The translations under genes and the position numbers were made by a program. A stretch of DNA of 64,000 nucleotides from NCBI GenBank assembly GCA_028681335.1, contig JAQUIT010000012.1, forward strand, positions 62,001 to 126,000. Reading direction: 5' to 3'. Below, in pieces: positions 9,336 through 17,384 of the stretch (positions within the stretch are counted from its first letter, which is position 1; every line of letters begins with the position of its first letter). The notes beneath the pieces are model-generated. The model searched no databases. It saw nothing but the letters and a program-made list of their open reading frames with translations, and had not been told where the DNA came from. The stretch comes from Desulfuromonadaceae bacterium. GTDB lineage: Bacteria > Desulfobacterota > Desulfuromonadia > Geobacterales > Pseudopelobacteraceae.

Positions 9336-10694
9336 ATGCAAACCTTTGATGTTGTGGTTATTGGCGGTGGTCCTGGCGGAATGAACGCAGGAATGATGCT
9401 AAACCAAATGGGCAAATCGGTCGCACTGATTCAGGAAAATCAAGACAGCTTCGGCGGCGTCTGCCTGAACCGTGGCTGCATGCCGACTAAATCGTTACTC
9501 AAAGCGGCTAAGGTTCACCGCGATGCCAAGCAAGCGGAGAAGTATGGGTTGGATATACAGGTCGCACCGGTCGATTTAAAACGTCTGCGTGCGGTAATGG
9601 ATAAAGATCTGGATAATTTACGAACAATGGTGCAGGGGATGATATCTGGTGCCCAGGTTACCACTTTCCGTGGCAAAGGGTCGTTCCAGTCAGCTCACGA
9701 AATCCTGATCGACAACGCAGACGGCAGCACTGCATTGGTCCGCGGCGAGCAGATCATCATCGCGACCGGGTCGGAATCGATCGAACTGCCATTTGCTCTA
9801 TTTGACGGACAGCAGATCCTGTCGAGCGACCAGATGTTGAAAAATACCGTGTTGCCGGAAAAACTGCTGATCGTCGGCGGCGGCGCCATCGGCTGCGAAT
9901 TCGCCACCCTCTACCATTCTTTCGGCAGTGAAGTGGTATTGGTGGAAGCGCTGGAAACACTGCTCCCTCGCGAAGATCAAGAGGCAGGCAAGGCGCTACA
10001 GGCAGCTTTCGAGAATCAGGGTATCAAAGTAAAAACCGGAACGATGATTGAGCAGGTGACGGTCGAAAACGGACAAGTAAAGGTTAAATACAAGGGCATC
10101 GACGCAACAACTACGGTCGACAAAATTCTGGTCGGCGTCGGTCGCAAACCGAACATTGCCGGGCTGAATCTGGAAGCTGCCGGGGTAAAGACTGAGCTTG
10201 GTGCGGTCAGCGTAAATCAGTTCATGCAGACCAGCGTTCCCCATATCTACGCATTGGGTGATGCCATCGGAGGCCTGATGCTGGCCCATGCAGCCGAAAA
10301 GGAAGGCAAACTGCTAGCGATGAACATGGTACAAGGAGCCAGCATCCCCCTTGAGGAATCAGCCGTACCGAGGGTTGCCTTCAGTCATCCCGAAGTAGCA
10401 GCCGTGGGAACAAGTGAAGCTGCGGTCGGGATCAGGACCTTCACCATGCCCCTGGTTCCAAATGGGCGTTCGGTGGTCGACAAGGTTGCCCCAGCGTTTG
10501 TAAAGCTGTTCATCGAGGAGGAAACTATGGTGATCGCCGGTGCGATCATTATTGGTGAAGCTGCAACAGAGATGATTCACGAGATGGCCTTGGCTGTGGA
10601 AAATCGCCTGACCTTGGACCAGATCGGCAAGACCGTCCATGCTCATCCTACCCATTCAACAAACGTTGTCAAGGCTGTGCACCATTTCAACTAG
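9336..10694 (+). CDS. Dihydrolipoamide dehydrogenase-like flavoprotein disulfide reductase
   Basis: Class I pyridine-nucleotide-disulfide oxidoreductase, 452 aa. FAD motif GGGPGG (10-15); redox pair C43/C48 in 'GGVCLNRGCMPTK'; NAD(P)-binding motif 'IVGGGAIGCEFA' near 185; second FAD segment 'HIYALGDAIGG'; C-terminal dimerisation domain. The catalytic base His437 is kept in 'HAHPTHST', but the Glu five residues later that normally partners it is Thr442. So it may not be a standard lipoamide dehydrogenase, and there are no 2-oxoacid dehydrogenase genes nearby. The company of an exported DsrE-like protein and TetR suggests a dedicated thiol or sulfur redox task. Start behind CAGGAGGGATAA. Confidence 0.85.
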   Translation: MQTFDVVVIGGGPGGMNAGMMLNQMGKSVALIQENQDSFGGVCLNRGCMPTKSLLKAAKVHRDAKQAEKYGLDIQVAPVDLKRLRAVMDKDLDNLRTMVQGMISGAQVTTFRGKGSFQSAHEILIDNADGSTALVRGEQIIIATGSESIELPFALFDGQQILSSDQMLKNTVLPEKLLIVGGGAIGCEFATLYHSFGSEVVLVEALETLLPREDQEAGKALQAAFENQGIKVKTGTMIEQVTVENGQVKVKYKGIDATTTVDKILVGVGRKPNIAGLNLEAAGVKTELGAVSVNQFMQTSVPHIYALGDAIGGLMLAHAAEKEGKLLAMNMVQGASIPLEESAVPRVAFSHPEVAAVGTSEAAVGIRTFTMPLVPNGRSVVDKVAPAFVKLFIEEETMVIAGAIIIGEAATEMIHEMALAVENRLTLDQIGKTVHAHPTHSTNVVKAVHHFN

Positions 10695-10817
10695 GGCCAC
10701 ATATCAAAGGAATAACCTCTGCCTGATAGTTCAGAGGACTGGGCACGTAGTTACGATTTGTAGCTTTTTTGGTAATTTTCATCGGAATTTGTTTGAGACC
10801 ATCACACAGGAGCAAAA

Positions 10818-11072
10818 ATGATAACGACTTATACCACACAGGGAACATGTGCCCGGTCCATCAATATAGAAACAGATGGAGATAAGATTAAAGAAGTCAA
10901 CTTCATCGGAGGTTGCAGTGGCAACGCAAGCGGGCTTTCAGTCCTACTGAAGGGGATGCTCATAGAAGACGTAATTTCCCGTCTAAAAGGAATCTCATGC
11001 CGAGAGAACACAAGCTGCCCAGATCAGTTAGCTAAGGCCTTAGAAGGAATGCTCATAAACAATGCCTTCTGA
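10818..11072 (+). CDS. TSCPD domain protein (TIGR03905-type, four cysteines)
   Basis: 84 aa. The short single-domain TSCPD family, related to the C-terminal zinc-binding tail of some ribonucleotide reductases. Four cysteines are kept: 'TCARS', 'GGCSGN', 'SCRENTSCPDQL', suggesting a metal site. Start ATG behind ACACAGGAGCAAAA. Function is not known for this family. It lies 123 bases downstream of the flavoprotein gene and is followed by a strong hairpin. Confidence 0.75.
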   Translation: MITTYTTQGTCARSINIETDGDKIKEVNFIGGCSGNASGLSVLLKGMLIEDVISRLKGISCRENTSCPDQLAKALEGMLINNAF

Positions 11073-11200
11073 TTATTGACGCCTGTCAGAAAACAGCTGA
11101 CATGAAGCTAGCTTAGCAAGAAAGAAAACAATTGGTGATTACAAGCCACTAAAAGCCTCTGTTAGCGAAAGACCTTGATACAAAATCATCTTGCAAACAA

Positions 11201-11228
11201 ACTTCCCCGCAGTATGCTGCGGGGAAGT
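11201..11228 (+). terminator. hairpin after the TSCPD gene
   Basis: ACTTCCCCGCAG / CTGCGGGGAAGT, a perfect 12-bp stem with a 4-base loop, 130 bases past the TSCPD stop. The following bases (AGACCTTACTTTTG) are only weakly T-rich. Confidence 0.55.
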
Positions 11229-11696
11229 AGACCTTACTTTTGATTAAACAGGGCGGCATTAATAACCACTTATAAATTCAAAGTGTCTCGGAATTGCTCC
11301 ACCTAAAACCAGGATATATTTACCCATGCAAAGGGCATATTCCTACCGTAATCAACCAGAGAAAAGTATTGAAGTTGCTTTCTCATAAAAACCCGGATTG
11401 AGTTAACTGATGAGGGGGGCAAACTGCATGAATTTGCATCCGCCAAGCGGTATGAGATAGAAACGCTACTCCGGAGTTATCTGGAGAAAGAGTTCGACAG
11501 TATAGTAAGTCAACAACGTGCCGTCAGCCTCATGTTGCATATTTTGGGGATGATACTTTATGGCTACCTGCAAGGTTCAGCAGACAGGCTGCAGCAGGGA
11601 TTGTGAGATGGATTGCCTTGGCTTCAGTGGTCTCAGGATGTTTGATATTCTGGACAAATCTATACCAACTACTAATGGTAATAAAGAAGGCTATTA

Positions 11697-11765
11697 ATGG
11701 CAACAACTCTGGCTTTTGATGTGTACTGGCCCCTGATTGCCAGGTATCAAACCAGACGCCGGTAA
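11697..11765 (+). pseudogene. N-terminal fragment of a HAD-type (haloacid dehalogenase-like) protein
   Basis: A 22-codon frame begins MATTLAFDVYWPLIARYQ. Type II haloacid dehalogenases start with LAFDVYGTLID, whose first Asp is the nucleophile; the match stops right after 'LI'. No HAD core follows, so this is a remnant or chance resemblance. Confidence 0.3.
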
Positions 11766-11797
11766 GACATCAAACTTCGACGTCTGTTCCACATTCT

Positions 11798-11856
11798 AAT
11801 CAGGCGTACCAAAGAAAAAAGGCTACTTTTCATAAGAAAAGTAGCCTTTTAATAGA

Positions 11857-11865
<9 letters not shown>
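11798..11865. repeat. right 68-bp direct repeat at the tRNA-Glu 3' end
   Basis: Partner of 7766-7833 (one C/T difference). It covers the last bases of the intact tRNA-Glu gene and its terminator. Confidence 0.85.
11811..11850 (-). terminator. Rho-independent terminator of tRNA-Glu
   Basis: On the minus strand GGCTACTTTT-CTTATG-AAAAGTAGCC is followed by TTTTTTCTTT. Perfect 10-bp stem. The copy at the left repeat has one mismatch in the stem. Confidence 0.85.
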
Positions 11866-11934
<69 letters not shown>

Positions 11935-12067
11935 GTGTGAAACTTGCCACGCTGTTCCATTTAAGGAATCAGGCCCATGAAGCGTGGAAAGGATGAGTTT
12001 TATATCCAACTATTCCGCACATGTCAATTGTTTTTTTTGCAAGGTGATATTTTTTTGATCCGTAAGG

Positions 12068-12952
12068 TTAATCTCCGACGTACCAACGCCTGACAACAAA
12101 GGCATCCTGTGTTTTTTCGCTCCCCTGCCAGATGTTGACCGGGCGGCGCGTGCGCATGACTGCAGCAACCCGTGCAGCCAGCTCTGTCATCACCACTCCG
12201 CCGTTGCCGGGACGGCCACATTGAAGACGGCTTTCTATCGCGGTCTGCCGATCGAGCACGATGACAACATGACCATTCCAGACAATCAGATCAAGCGGCT
12301 GAAGCAGCGACGCAATCTCTGCCACCGATTTACCGGCAATGGGCACACCCTGACCAAAGGTAATCAGCTGGCTGGTATTACGCGGAGTCCAGCCACCGGT
12401 GGCATGATACAGCAACCCGGAACAATCCAACCCTGACAACGTGAGCCGCTTCCTGTCGTTCTCGCCGATACCCCTATAGAACCATGACTCCAGCTCAGGC
12501 ACTCCGTCCGGCACGTTGCCACCCCAGACATAGGGGTTGCCACCAGAGGCCCTGAGCGTCGCCACAACCCTCTCTCGTGGCGGCAGCGACACCCGGCGCG
12601 AAACCGGGGCGACAAGCCCCAGCCGCAGAAAACGGCAGGCGACATACAGCCGTACATTCGCCGGAGCCGCGTACTCGTCCGTTTCAACCTGATAAATGTC
12701 GTCAGCGCCGTAGCGTTGTTTCTTCAAAAGCCTGAACACCGTCCCTGGCAGGGCAATGTATTCAAGCTCACGCACCTGCCCGCAACGATCAGCCTTTAAC
12801 TCCTTGCCATTCGCCCCTCCAAAAACCGCTTGAAAGTCGGAAGTATTCAAAACCGGCGTAGCGGTCAGCGCCACGCCGTATTCAACCGTTTCTGCCGACA
12901 CGTGGCAGACACATCCAAACAGTATGCCGGCTATAAAAATGAGTACTTTCAT
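12068..12952 (-). CDS. Exported NlpC/P60 family cell-wall hydrolase
   Basis: 294 aa, signal peptide cleaved near 'CHVSA'. An N-terminal SH3-like region (about 25-120) precedes an NlpC/P60 papain-like domain. Catalytic Cys is in 'GLDCSGLLYHATGG', the His in 'NGHVVIVLD', with 'ASGGNPYVWGG' as the usual entry motif. Family enzymes cleave D-glutamyl-diaminopimelate or similar bonds in peptidoglycan peptides. Its start overlaps the stop of the upstream gene by ATGA, so the two are translationally coupled. Confidence 0.8.
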   Translation of the reverse strand: MKVLIFIAGILFGCVCHVSAETVEYGVALTATPVLNTSDFQAVFGGANGKELKADRCGQVRELEYIALPGTVFRLLKKQRYGADDIYQVETDEYAAPANVRLYVACRFLRLGLVAPVSRRVSLPPRERVVATLRASGGNPYVWGGNVPDGVPELESWFYRGIGENDRKRLTLSGLDCSGLLYHATGGWTPRNTSQLITFGQGVPIAGKSVAEIASLLQPLDLIVWNGHVVIVLDRQTAIESRLQCGRPGNGGVVMTELAARVAAVMRTRRPVNIWQGSEKTQDAFVVRRWYVGD

Positions 12953-13749
12953 AAATGAGAAGAGGGGCGGGCCTGACGCACCAACTCCTTTTGAGCCAAT
13001 GTCAGGCGGGGTGACAAGAGAAGGTCACGCAACGTGGCAGCCGGAAGCGCCGGCAAAAAGGTCGTAAACCAGATCAAAGGCGTGCGGGGGTTTTTGAGTA
13101 TTGCCAGACGAATATTGGGGCGGTTTTTCCAGCGACTGTTTCTTGCGACCATTGATACGGCTTCAGCCGTTGCATGTGACGAAGCCAAAAACTGATACAA
13201 AGAGCCCTCCTTGAGATGGGAGTTGTCAAGACACGCCTCTACGACATTTTGCAAGCCTTCACGAAGCAGCGCATCCAGCATTGCCGATGTGCCGCGCCGC
13301 GCCAGCGTCAGCTTGTTTCCAAGCGGCTGGGTAGGTATCTGCTGCACGACCTTACGTTCAGCAGCCAGCCGTATCTCTGCCGAGATTCCCGGTATTATGC
13401 AGAGCTTCAGCAGGTCAAATATATACAGGAGCGGCAGCAGGGTTTCTGCAATGTGCTGCGGGGTATCGGGGTGGGCAACGAGGGCAAACCTGACTTGGTA
13501 CGCTTCAATGAGGCGCTTACGGGCATAGATTGCAGATATCACGGAACCGAGCCCGCGCCGCTTGAGAAGCACCAGCAGATGTTGATGGTCAATGACGGGA
13601 TTACGCAGCGCTGCGAGCAACACCTCTTCCTGCTCACTCTGGATGACAAAAAACAGTCGTTCCTTGTCGCTCGTAAGAGCTTCCTTCATAGCATCCACAT
13701 CACATTTAACGTCAGTACCTGTTTCTATGTCAGCAGCGCCTGCCATCAT
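12949..13749 (-). CDS. Unrecognised conserved protein with helical 'ALRNP' repeats
   Basis: 266 aa from the chosen start; all-helical and cytoplasmic. Short repeats of the HEAT-like or leucine-rich-variant kind recur: 'LLAALRNPVID', 'ALVAHPDTPQHIAETLL', 'LAILKNPRTPLIWF'. I recall similar proteins in Geobacter but no assigned function. The frame is open further upstream to a GTG at 13905; that extension is Cys-rich (six Cys in 25 residues) and would run into the divergent cheR promoter region. ATG 13749 has AAGGA at suitable spacing, so I prefer it. The gene is coupled to the NlpC/P60 gene and divergent from cheR. Confidence 0.55.
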   Translation of the reverse strand: MMAGAADIETGTDVKCDVDAMKEALTSDKERLFFVIQSEQEEVLLAALRNPVIDHQHLLVLLKRRGLGSVISAIYARKRLIEAYQVRFALVAHPDTPQHIAETLLPLLYIFDLLKLCIIPGISAEIRLAAERKVVQQIPTQPLGNKLTLARRGTSAMLDALLREGLQNVVEACLDNSHLKEGSLYQFLASSHATAEAVSMVARNSRWKNRPNIRLAILKNPRTPLIWFTTFLPALPAATLRDLLLSPRLTLAQKELVRQARPSSHL

Positions 13750-13957
13750 GATTGGCGTTTCCTTGGGCATACCATGTCTGGTCTGATAATCTGGCAACGG
13801 TATCACCTTACCACCGTGCCGCTTCGGGCCGCAATATTTTTTGGCCGCACATGCGCAGCGTAACCAGAGACAAGCACGATCAAACTTCTTGCAGTTGCGA
13901 AGCACACCGCTTCGTGCTACTTAAGACTAACGCAACGGACGTGATGGCGAGGCCACC

Positions 13958-14809
13958 TTGACGAACATTCTGTCTGCACATACCTTGACAGATTCTCTGG
14001 ACATCAGCGATGACGCGCTGGCCGAGATCAGCCTGGTCCTTGAAATGAGGCGTAACTTCAGCATGTCAATTTACAAAGACAAGTGCATGAAGCGCCGCAT
14101 TGCCATCAGGATGCGTTCATGCCGCTGTCTTGATACGGCAACATATTGCAACCTGCTGCGACAGAGCGAGCACGAGCTTGATCTGCTTAAAAAGAATCTT
14201 ACTATCCATGTCAGCCAGTTTTTCCGCAACCCCTCCATGTTCGACAAGCTTCAAACCACCGTCCTCCCCTATCTGTTTCAACAGAGCTTTGCCCACCAGG
14301 AACCACTCAGGTTTTGCAGCTTTGGCTGTGCCGGCGGTGAAGAGGCGTACAGTCTCGGTATCATCCTGCAGCAGTTTCTCACCGACAAGCTGCAGCTCCC
14401 ATTGCCGGCGATCCATGCGTACGATATAGATGCCGATATTTTAGAGACAGCCAGGCAGGCCGAGTATAACGAGGATCGCCTGAAGGACGTCACACCCTCA
14501 ACAATCGAGCGCTACTTTGCTCCGCTTGGGGTCCGCATGAAGCTGGCGGCTGATATTCGCAAGATGGTCACGTTCCATCAGCAGAACATCATGGATGCCG
14601 GTTTGCTTGAGCCATGCCATCTGGCACTGTGTCGAAACACACTCATCTACTTTACCCGACCTGAACAGGAAAAGATCTTACGCGGCATAGCGCACATCCT
14701 ACCAGCCGGCGGCATTCTGGTTCTCGGTAAATCCGAAACTCTTGTCGGCGAAGTACGCAGGCTTTTTGCTACTATATGCCCGGTAGAACGGATATACCGC
14801 AGGTTATGA
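13958..14809 (+). CDS. cheR: CheR-type chemoreceptor methyltransferase
   Basis: S-adenosylmethionine-dependent glutamate O-methyltransferase, 283 aa. N-terminal helical CheR domain (about 20-90), then the Rossmann methyltransferase domain with 'FCSFGCAGGEEAYSLGI' as SAM site, 'AYDIDADILETA' and 'LALCRNTLIYF' motifs. It starts at a TTG preceded by GGCGAGG at 6-base spacing; no in-frame ATG fits. It is followed 45 bases later by a chemoreceptor and then CheW, so it probably methylates that receptor. Confidence 0.9.
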   Translation: MTNILSAHTLTDSLDISDDALAEISLVLEMRRNFSMSIYKDKCMKRRIAIRMRSCRCLDTATYCNLLRQSEHELDLLKKNLTIHVSQFFRNPSMFDKLQTTVLPYLFQQSFAHQEPLRFCSFGCAGGEEAYSLGIILQQFLTDKLQLPLPAIHAYDIDADILETARQAEYNEDRLKDVTPSTIERYFAPLGVRMKLAADIRKMVTFHQQNIMDAGLLEPCHLALCRNTLIYFTRPEQEKILRGIAHILPAGGILVLGKSETLVGEVRRLFATICPVERIYRRL

Positions 14810-14854
14810 CCTGCTATCTTAACATAACAGCCAATTCAGCCATGGAGGCCTCGC

Positions 14855-16120
14855 ATGCATATTCCCATAGGACATAAATTCATAATCGGCTTTGTCGTTG
14901 TTGTAGGCGCTGTCGCGTTCACGCCGCGCCTGGTCGGTCTGCTCGGTTATTCGGCAGAGATGAGCGGCGTCCTGGCCTATGTTATTGCCATGACGATCGG
15001 ACTGATCCTCGGGTGGCTTTTTTCAAAAGGCTTTACCGCCAATATCGGAAGATTGACCGATTCAGCTGAATCAATCAGTCGCGGCGACCTGACGAAGGAC
15101 GTTACAATCCGACATTCCCGGATTCCTGACGAAAGTCACGAACTGGCAAATCTCATCAATTTGATGCTTCAGAACCTGCGGGAACTGGTCGGGCACATAA
15201 AAAAGACCTCCGGCCAGATCACTGAGTCATCTCGCGAGATAAATTCAACTGCCCTGGAAATCAATGCTTCCACCGAAGAAGTTGCTCAAGCTATCGAACA
15301 GATTTCACGCGGGGCCGCGGCCCAGGCTGAGCTCGTTGACAAGGGCTCCATGACCATCAGGGAAATGGCGGTATCAATTGACCTCGTCGCCTCCCGGGCC
15401 CGCGAAACTGCCAAAACAGCCCGTGAAACCAGCCTGACAGCTCAGCACGGCGGATCATTGGCTAACGACTCATTGGAGAGAATGAAAGAGTTTTTTGAAA
15501 TACAGGAGCAGATCAAACTGCAATTTGACACCTTTAACAGCAAACTGCAGAAAGTCGGCAAGGTAGCCGACTGCATTGGCGATATTGCCAGACAGACCAA
15601 CCTGCTGGCACTTAATGCGTCAATTGAGGCGGCACGTGCCGGTGAGTACGGCAAAGGTTTTGCGGTTGTTGCCGAAGAGGTGCGCAAGCTTGCGGATGGC
15701 TCTTCTCAATCGGCTGCAGACATCAGCGACATGATTGGTGACCTGCGCGAAGAGAGTCGCAAGGTGCATGATGTCATTGTTGACAGCTCCCGCAGCATAA
15801 AAGAGGGGAAGAAAAACATCGATGTTACCGCCAGCGCCTTCCAGGAAATACTTAAAACTGTTCTCGATACTGAACGCAAGGCTTCCAGCATTGCCGATCT
15901 ATCAATGATGCAGAAGGAGGGCTCGGCCCGAATGGTAACGGCAATTGATGAGATTGCAAGAGTTGCTGATGACAACGCTGCCTCGACGGAGGAGGTTTCC
16001 GCCGCAACCGAAGAACAGCTTGCAGCGATGCAGGATATGGCGCTTGCGACCAAAGAACTCGCTCAACTCGCGGAAGAGCTGATGACCGTTGTGGAGCGTT
16101 TCCACGTCAACCATGAATAA
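14855..16120 (+). CDS. Methyl-accepting chemotaxis protein with minimal sensory part
   Basis: 421 aa. Two N-terminal membrane helices (about 8-28 and 38-60) are separated by only about 10 residues, so there is almost no periplasmic sensor. A HAMP domain follows (about 60-115), then the cytoplasmic signalling domain with the tip '[22 protein letters not shown]' and a carboxyl end rich in '[13 protein letters not shown]'. No C-terminal CheR-binding pentapeptide. It probably senses through the membrane or a cytoplasmic cue. Start behind GGAGG. Confidence 0.9.
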   Translation: MHIPIGHKFIIGFVVVVGAVAFTPRLVGLLGYSAEMSGVLAYVIAMTIGLILGWLFSKGFTANIGRLTDSAESISRGDLTKDVTIRHSRIPDESHELANLINLMLQNLRELVGHIKKTSGQITESSREINSTALEINASTEEVAQAIEQISRGAAAQAELVDKGSMTIREMAVSIDLVASRARETAKTARETSLTAQHGGSLANDSLERMKEFFEIQEQIKLQFDTFNSKLQKVGKVADCIGDIARQTNLLALNASIEAARAGEYGKGFAVVAEEVRKLADGSSQSAADISDMIGDLREESRKVHDVIVDSSRSIKEGKKNIDVTASAFQEILKTVLDTERKASSIADLSMMQKEGSARMVTAIDEIARVADDNAASTEEVSAATEEQLAAMQDMALATKELAQLAEELMTVVERFHVNHE

Positions 16121-16565
16121 GACTTCTTCCACCACCAGCAACGCAAGGTTTTTGATTTTCAAGCTTCAGGATGCTCTCTTCGCTCTTGATCTTGCCCAGA
16201 CAGCCGAAGTTAGCGATCTGATGCCGCTGTGGCCGGTACCGCTGGCACCGCCGTACTATAGCGGCGCCATTAATTTTCACGGCAACATCATCGCCGTAAT
16301 GGACCTGGTCCTGTTTCTGGGCCTGCCGGGACACAGCAAACCCGAAAAAACCATTATCCTTCACCAAAGCATCGCCTCACTTGCCTTCCTTGTAGATAGT
16401 GTCGTCAGAATTGTATCTGCTGAAGAGACCCGCTTATCTGCCATAACGGATGCTAAGTTCTCCACGACCACCCTGTCCCTGCCTGAAGGCAAGGCACTTC
16501 TTCTTGATCTGGAAGTAGTTGTTCGTGAAGCGGAACTTGACCTGAAAAAAATACTGCTTAAATAA
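16113..16565 (+). CDS. cheW: CheW-like coupling protein
   Basis: 150 aa, one CheW domain: '[26 protein letters not shown]', '[23 protein letters not shown]' and a C-terminal '[11 protein letters not shown]'. It links chemoreceptors to a CheA kinase, which is not encoded here. The ATG at 16113 overlaps the end of the receptor gene by 8 bases; a TTG at 16089 is an alternative. Confidence 0.85.
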   Translation: MNKTSSTTSNARFLIFKLQDALFALDLAQTAEVSDLMPLWPVPLAPPYYSGAINFHGNIIAVMDLVLFLGLPGHSKPEKTIILHQSIASLAFLVDSVVRIVSAEETRLSAITDAKFSTTTLSLPEGKALLLDLEVVVREAELDLKKILLK

Positions 16566-16590
16566 AAATTCAACGCAGCAAAAAAAACTC

Positions 16591-16618
16591 TTGACTCCTT
16601 AAATATTGTGCGTATATT
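16591..16618 (+). promoter_or_regulatory. sigma-70-like promoter of the small lipoprotein gene
   Basis: TTGACT (16591-16596), 16-base spacer, TATATT (16613-16618). About 70 bases upstream of the lipoprotein start. Confidence 0.6.
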
Positions 16619-16690
16619 CCAAGGTCGTTTTAGAAACCATGCGCTCTGCGTTCAAATGGTAAATTTCAAAAAAAGAAAGAGGTAACACAC

Positions 16691-16888
16691 ATGAAAAAGC
16701 TGATCTCGTTGACACTCGTACTCGCACTTGCTACTGTTTTTGCAGCTGGCTGCAAGAAAAAAGAAGAAGCACCTGCTGCTGCTCCTGCTGTTGAGGCACC
16801 TGCTGCTGCTGTTCAGAAGTCAATGTCTGCAACTACTGAAGCACCTGCTGCTGCTCCTGCTGCTCCTGCAGAAGCTCCTAAGCACTAA
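16691..16888 (+). CDS. Small Ala/Pro-rich lipoprotein
   Basis: 65 aa. Signal peptide with lipobox FAAGC, then a lysine stretch and a low-complexity Ala-Pro-Glu tail ('EAPAAAPA' repeats). Such small lipoproteins are common in Geobacter envelopes; no function can be assigned. Own promoter, ribosome binding site (GAAAGAGG) and terminator, so a separately expressed short transcript. Confidence 0.8.
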   Translation: MKKLISLTLVLALATVFAAGCKKKEEAPAAAPAVEAPAAAVQKSMSATTEAPAAAPAAPAEAPKH

Positions 16889-16917
16889 TTCGCCGTCCCT
16901 CAGGGGAGAGCAAAAAA

Positions 16918-16948
16918 GCCTGCGAGATTACTCTCGCAGGCTTTTTTT
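16918..16948 (+). terminator. Rho-independent terminator
   Basis: GCCTGCGAGA-TTAC-TCTCGCAGGC followed by seven T. Ends the small lipoprotein transcript; the hypA start lies only 19 bases further on. Confidence 0.95.
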
Positions 16949-16966
16949 ATGTATAACGGAGAGAGT

Positions 16967-17302
16967 ATGCACGAAATGTCCATAACTCAGGGGATCATTG
17001 ACCTCTGCCTGCAACATGCCGGCGGTCACCGGGTTACGTCGGTAGACATCGAAATTGGTCAGCTGAGCAGCGTTGTGCCTGAGGCTATTGAATTCTGCTT
17101 TGAGGCCTGTAGCAGGGAAACTGCACTAGAGGGTGCCCGACTGACTATTAGCAGACCCCCAGGGGCAGGACAGTGCCTTGAGTGCGGGAAGGAAACGACA
17201 CTGACGGAGCTGTACGGTTCCTGTATGCACTGCGGAAGCAATCGGATATCTATCGTGGCCGGAGAGGAACTGCGAGTAACGGAAATAGAAGTGGATGACT
17301 AG
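16967..17302 (+). CDS. hypA: HypA hydrogenase nickel-insertion accessory protein
   Basis: 111 aa. The N-terminus MHEMSI carries the nickel-binding Met-His-Glu; the zinc site is the pair 'CLECG' and 'CMHCG'. It delivers Ni to [NiFe]-hydrogenase maturation with HypB. No other hyp or hydrogenase gene is in the window. ATG 16967 has GGAGAGAGT directly upstream. The lipoprotein terminator lies immediately before it, so expression must come by read-through or from a promoter within or before that hairpin. Confidence 0.95.
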   Translation: MHEMSITQGIIDLCLQHAGGHRVTSVDIEIGQLSSVVPEAIEFCFEACSRETALEGARLTISRPPGAGQCLECGKETTLTELYGSCMHCGSNRISIVAGEELRVTEIEVDD

Positions 17303-17336
17303 AAAGGGCACTGCAGATGCAGTGCCCTTTCTAGTC
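17297..17336. terminator. bidirectional terminator between hypA and PEPCK gene
   Basis: A perfect 19-bp inverted repeat starting GACTAGAAAGGGCAC with a 2-base loop. It overlaps the last codons of hypA and faces the convergent PEPCK gene. Confidence 0.85.
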
Positions 17337-17384
17337 AATTATAACAGTTCATCGTGTCAGCCCCCATGATACAGGGGTAGCCAT

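Larger units (their letters stand above)
11073..11856. other. gene-poor stretch with debris before tRNA-Glu
   Basis: About 780 bases without an intact gene. A 12-bp hairpin lies at 11201-11228. From 11373 to 11606 a frame of 77 codons is open without a usable start and reads like protein (ELTDEGGKLHEF...), possibly a decayed gene I cannot name. A fragment of a haloacid-dehalogenase-like N-terminus follows at 11697, then the right direct repeat. Confidence 0.45.

Noticed and set aside
10740..10770. Possible sigma-54 promoter before the TSCPD gene (GGGCACGTAGTTACG)
   Set aside because: Lacks the invariant GC of the -12 element at the right spacing.
16728..16985. Leucine-rich frame overlapping the small lipoprotein
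   Set aside because: It is the +1 shadow of GCT/CCT repeats and crosses a strong terminator.
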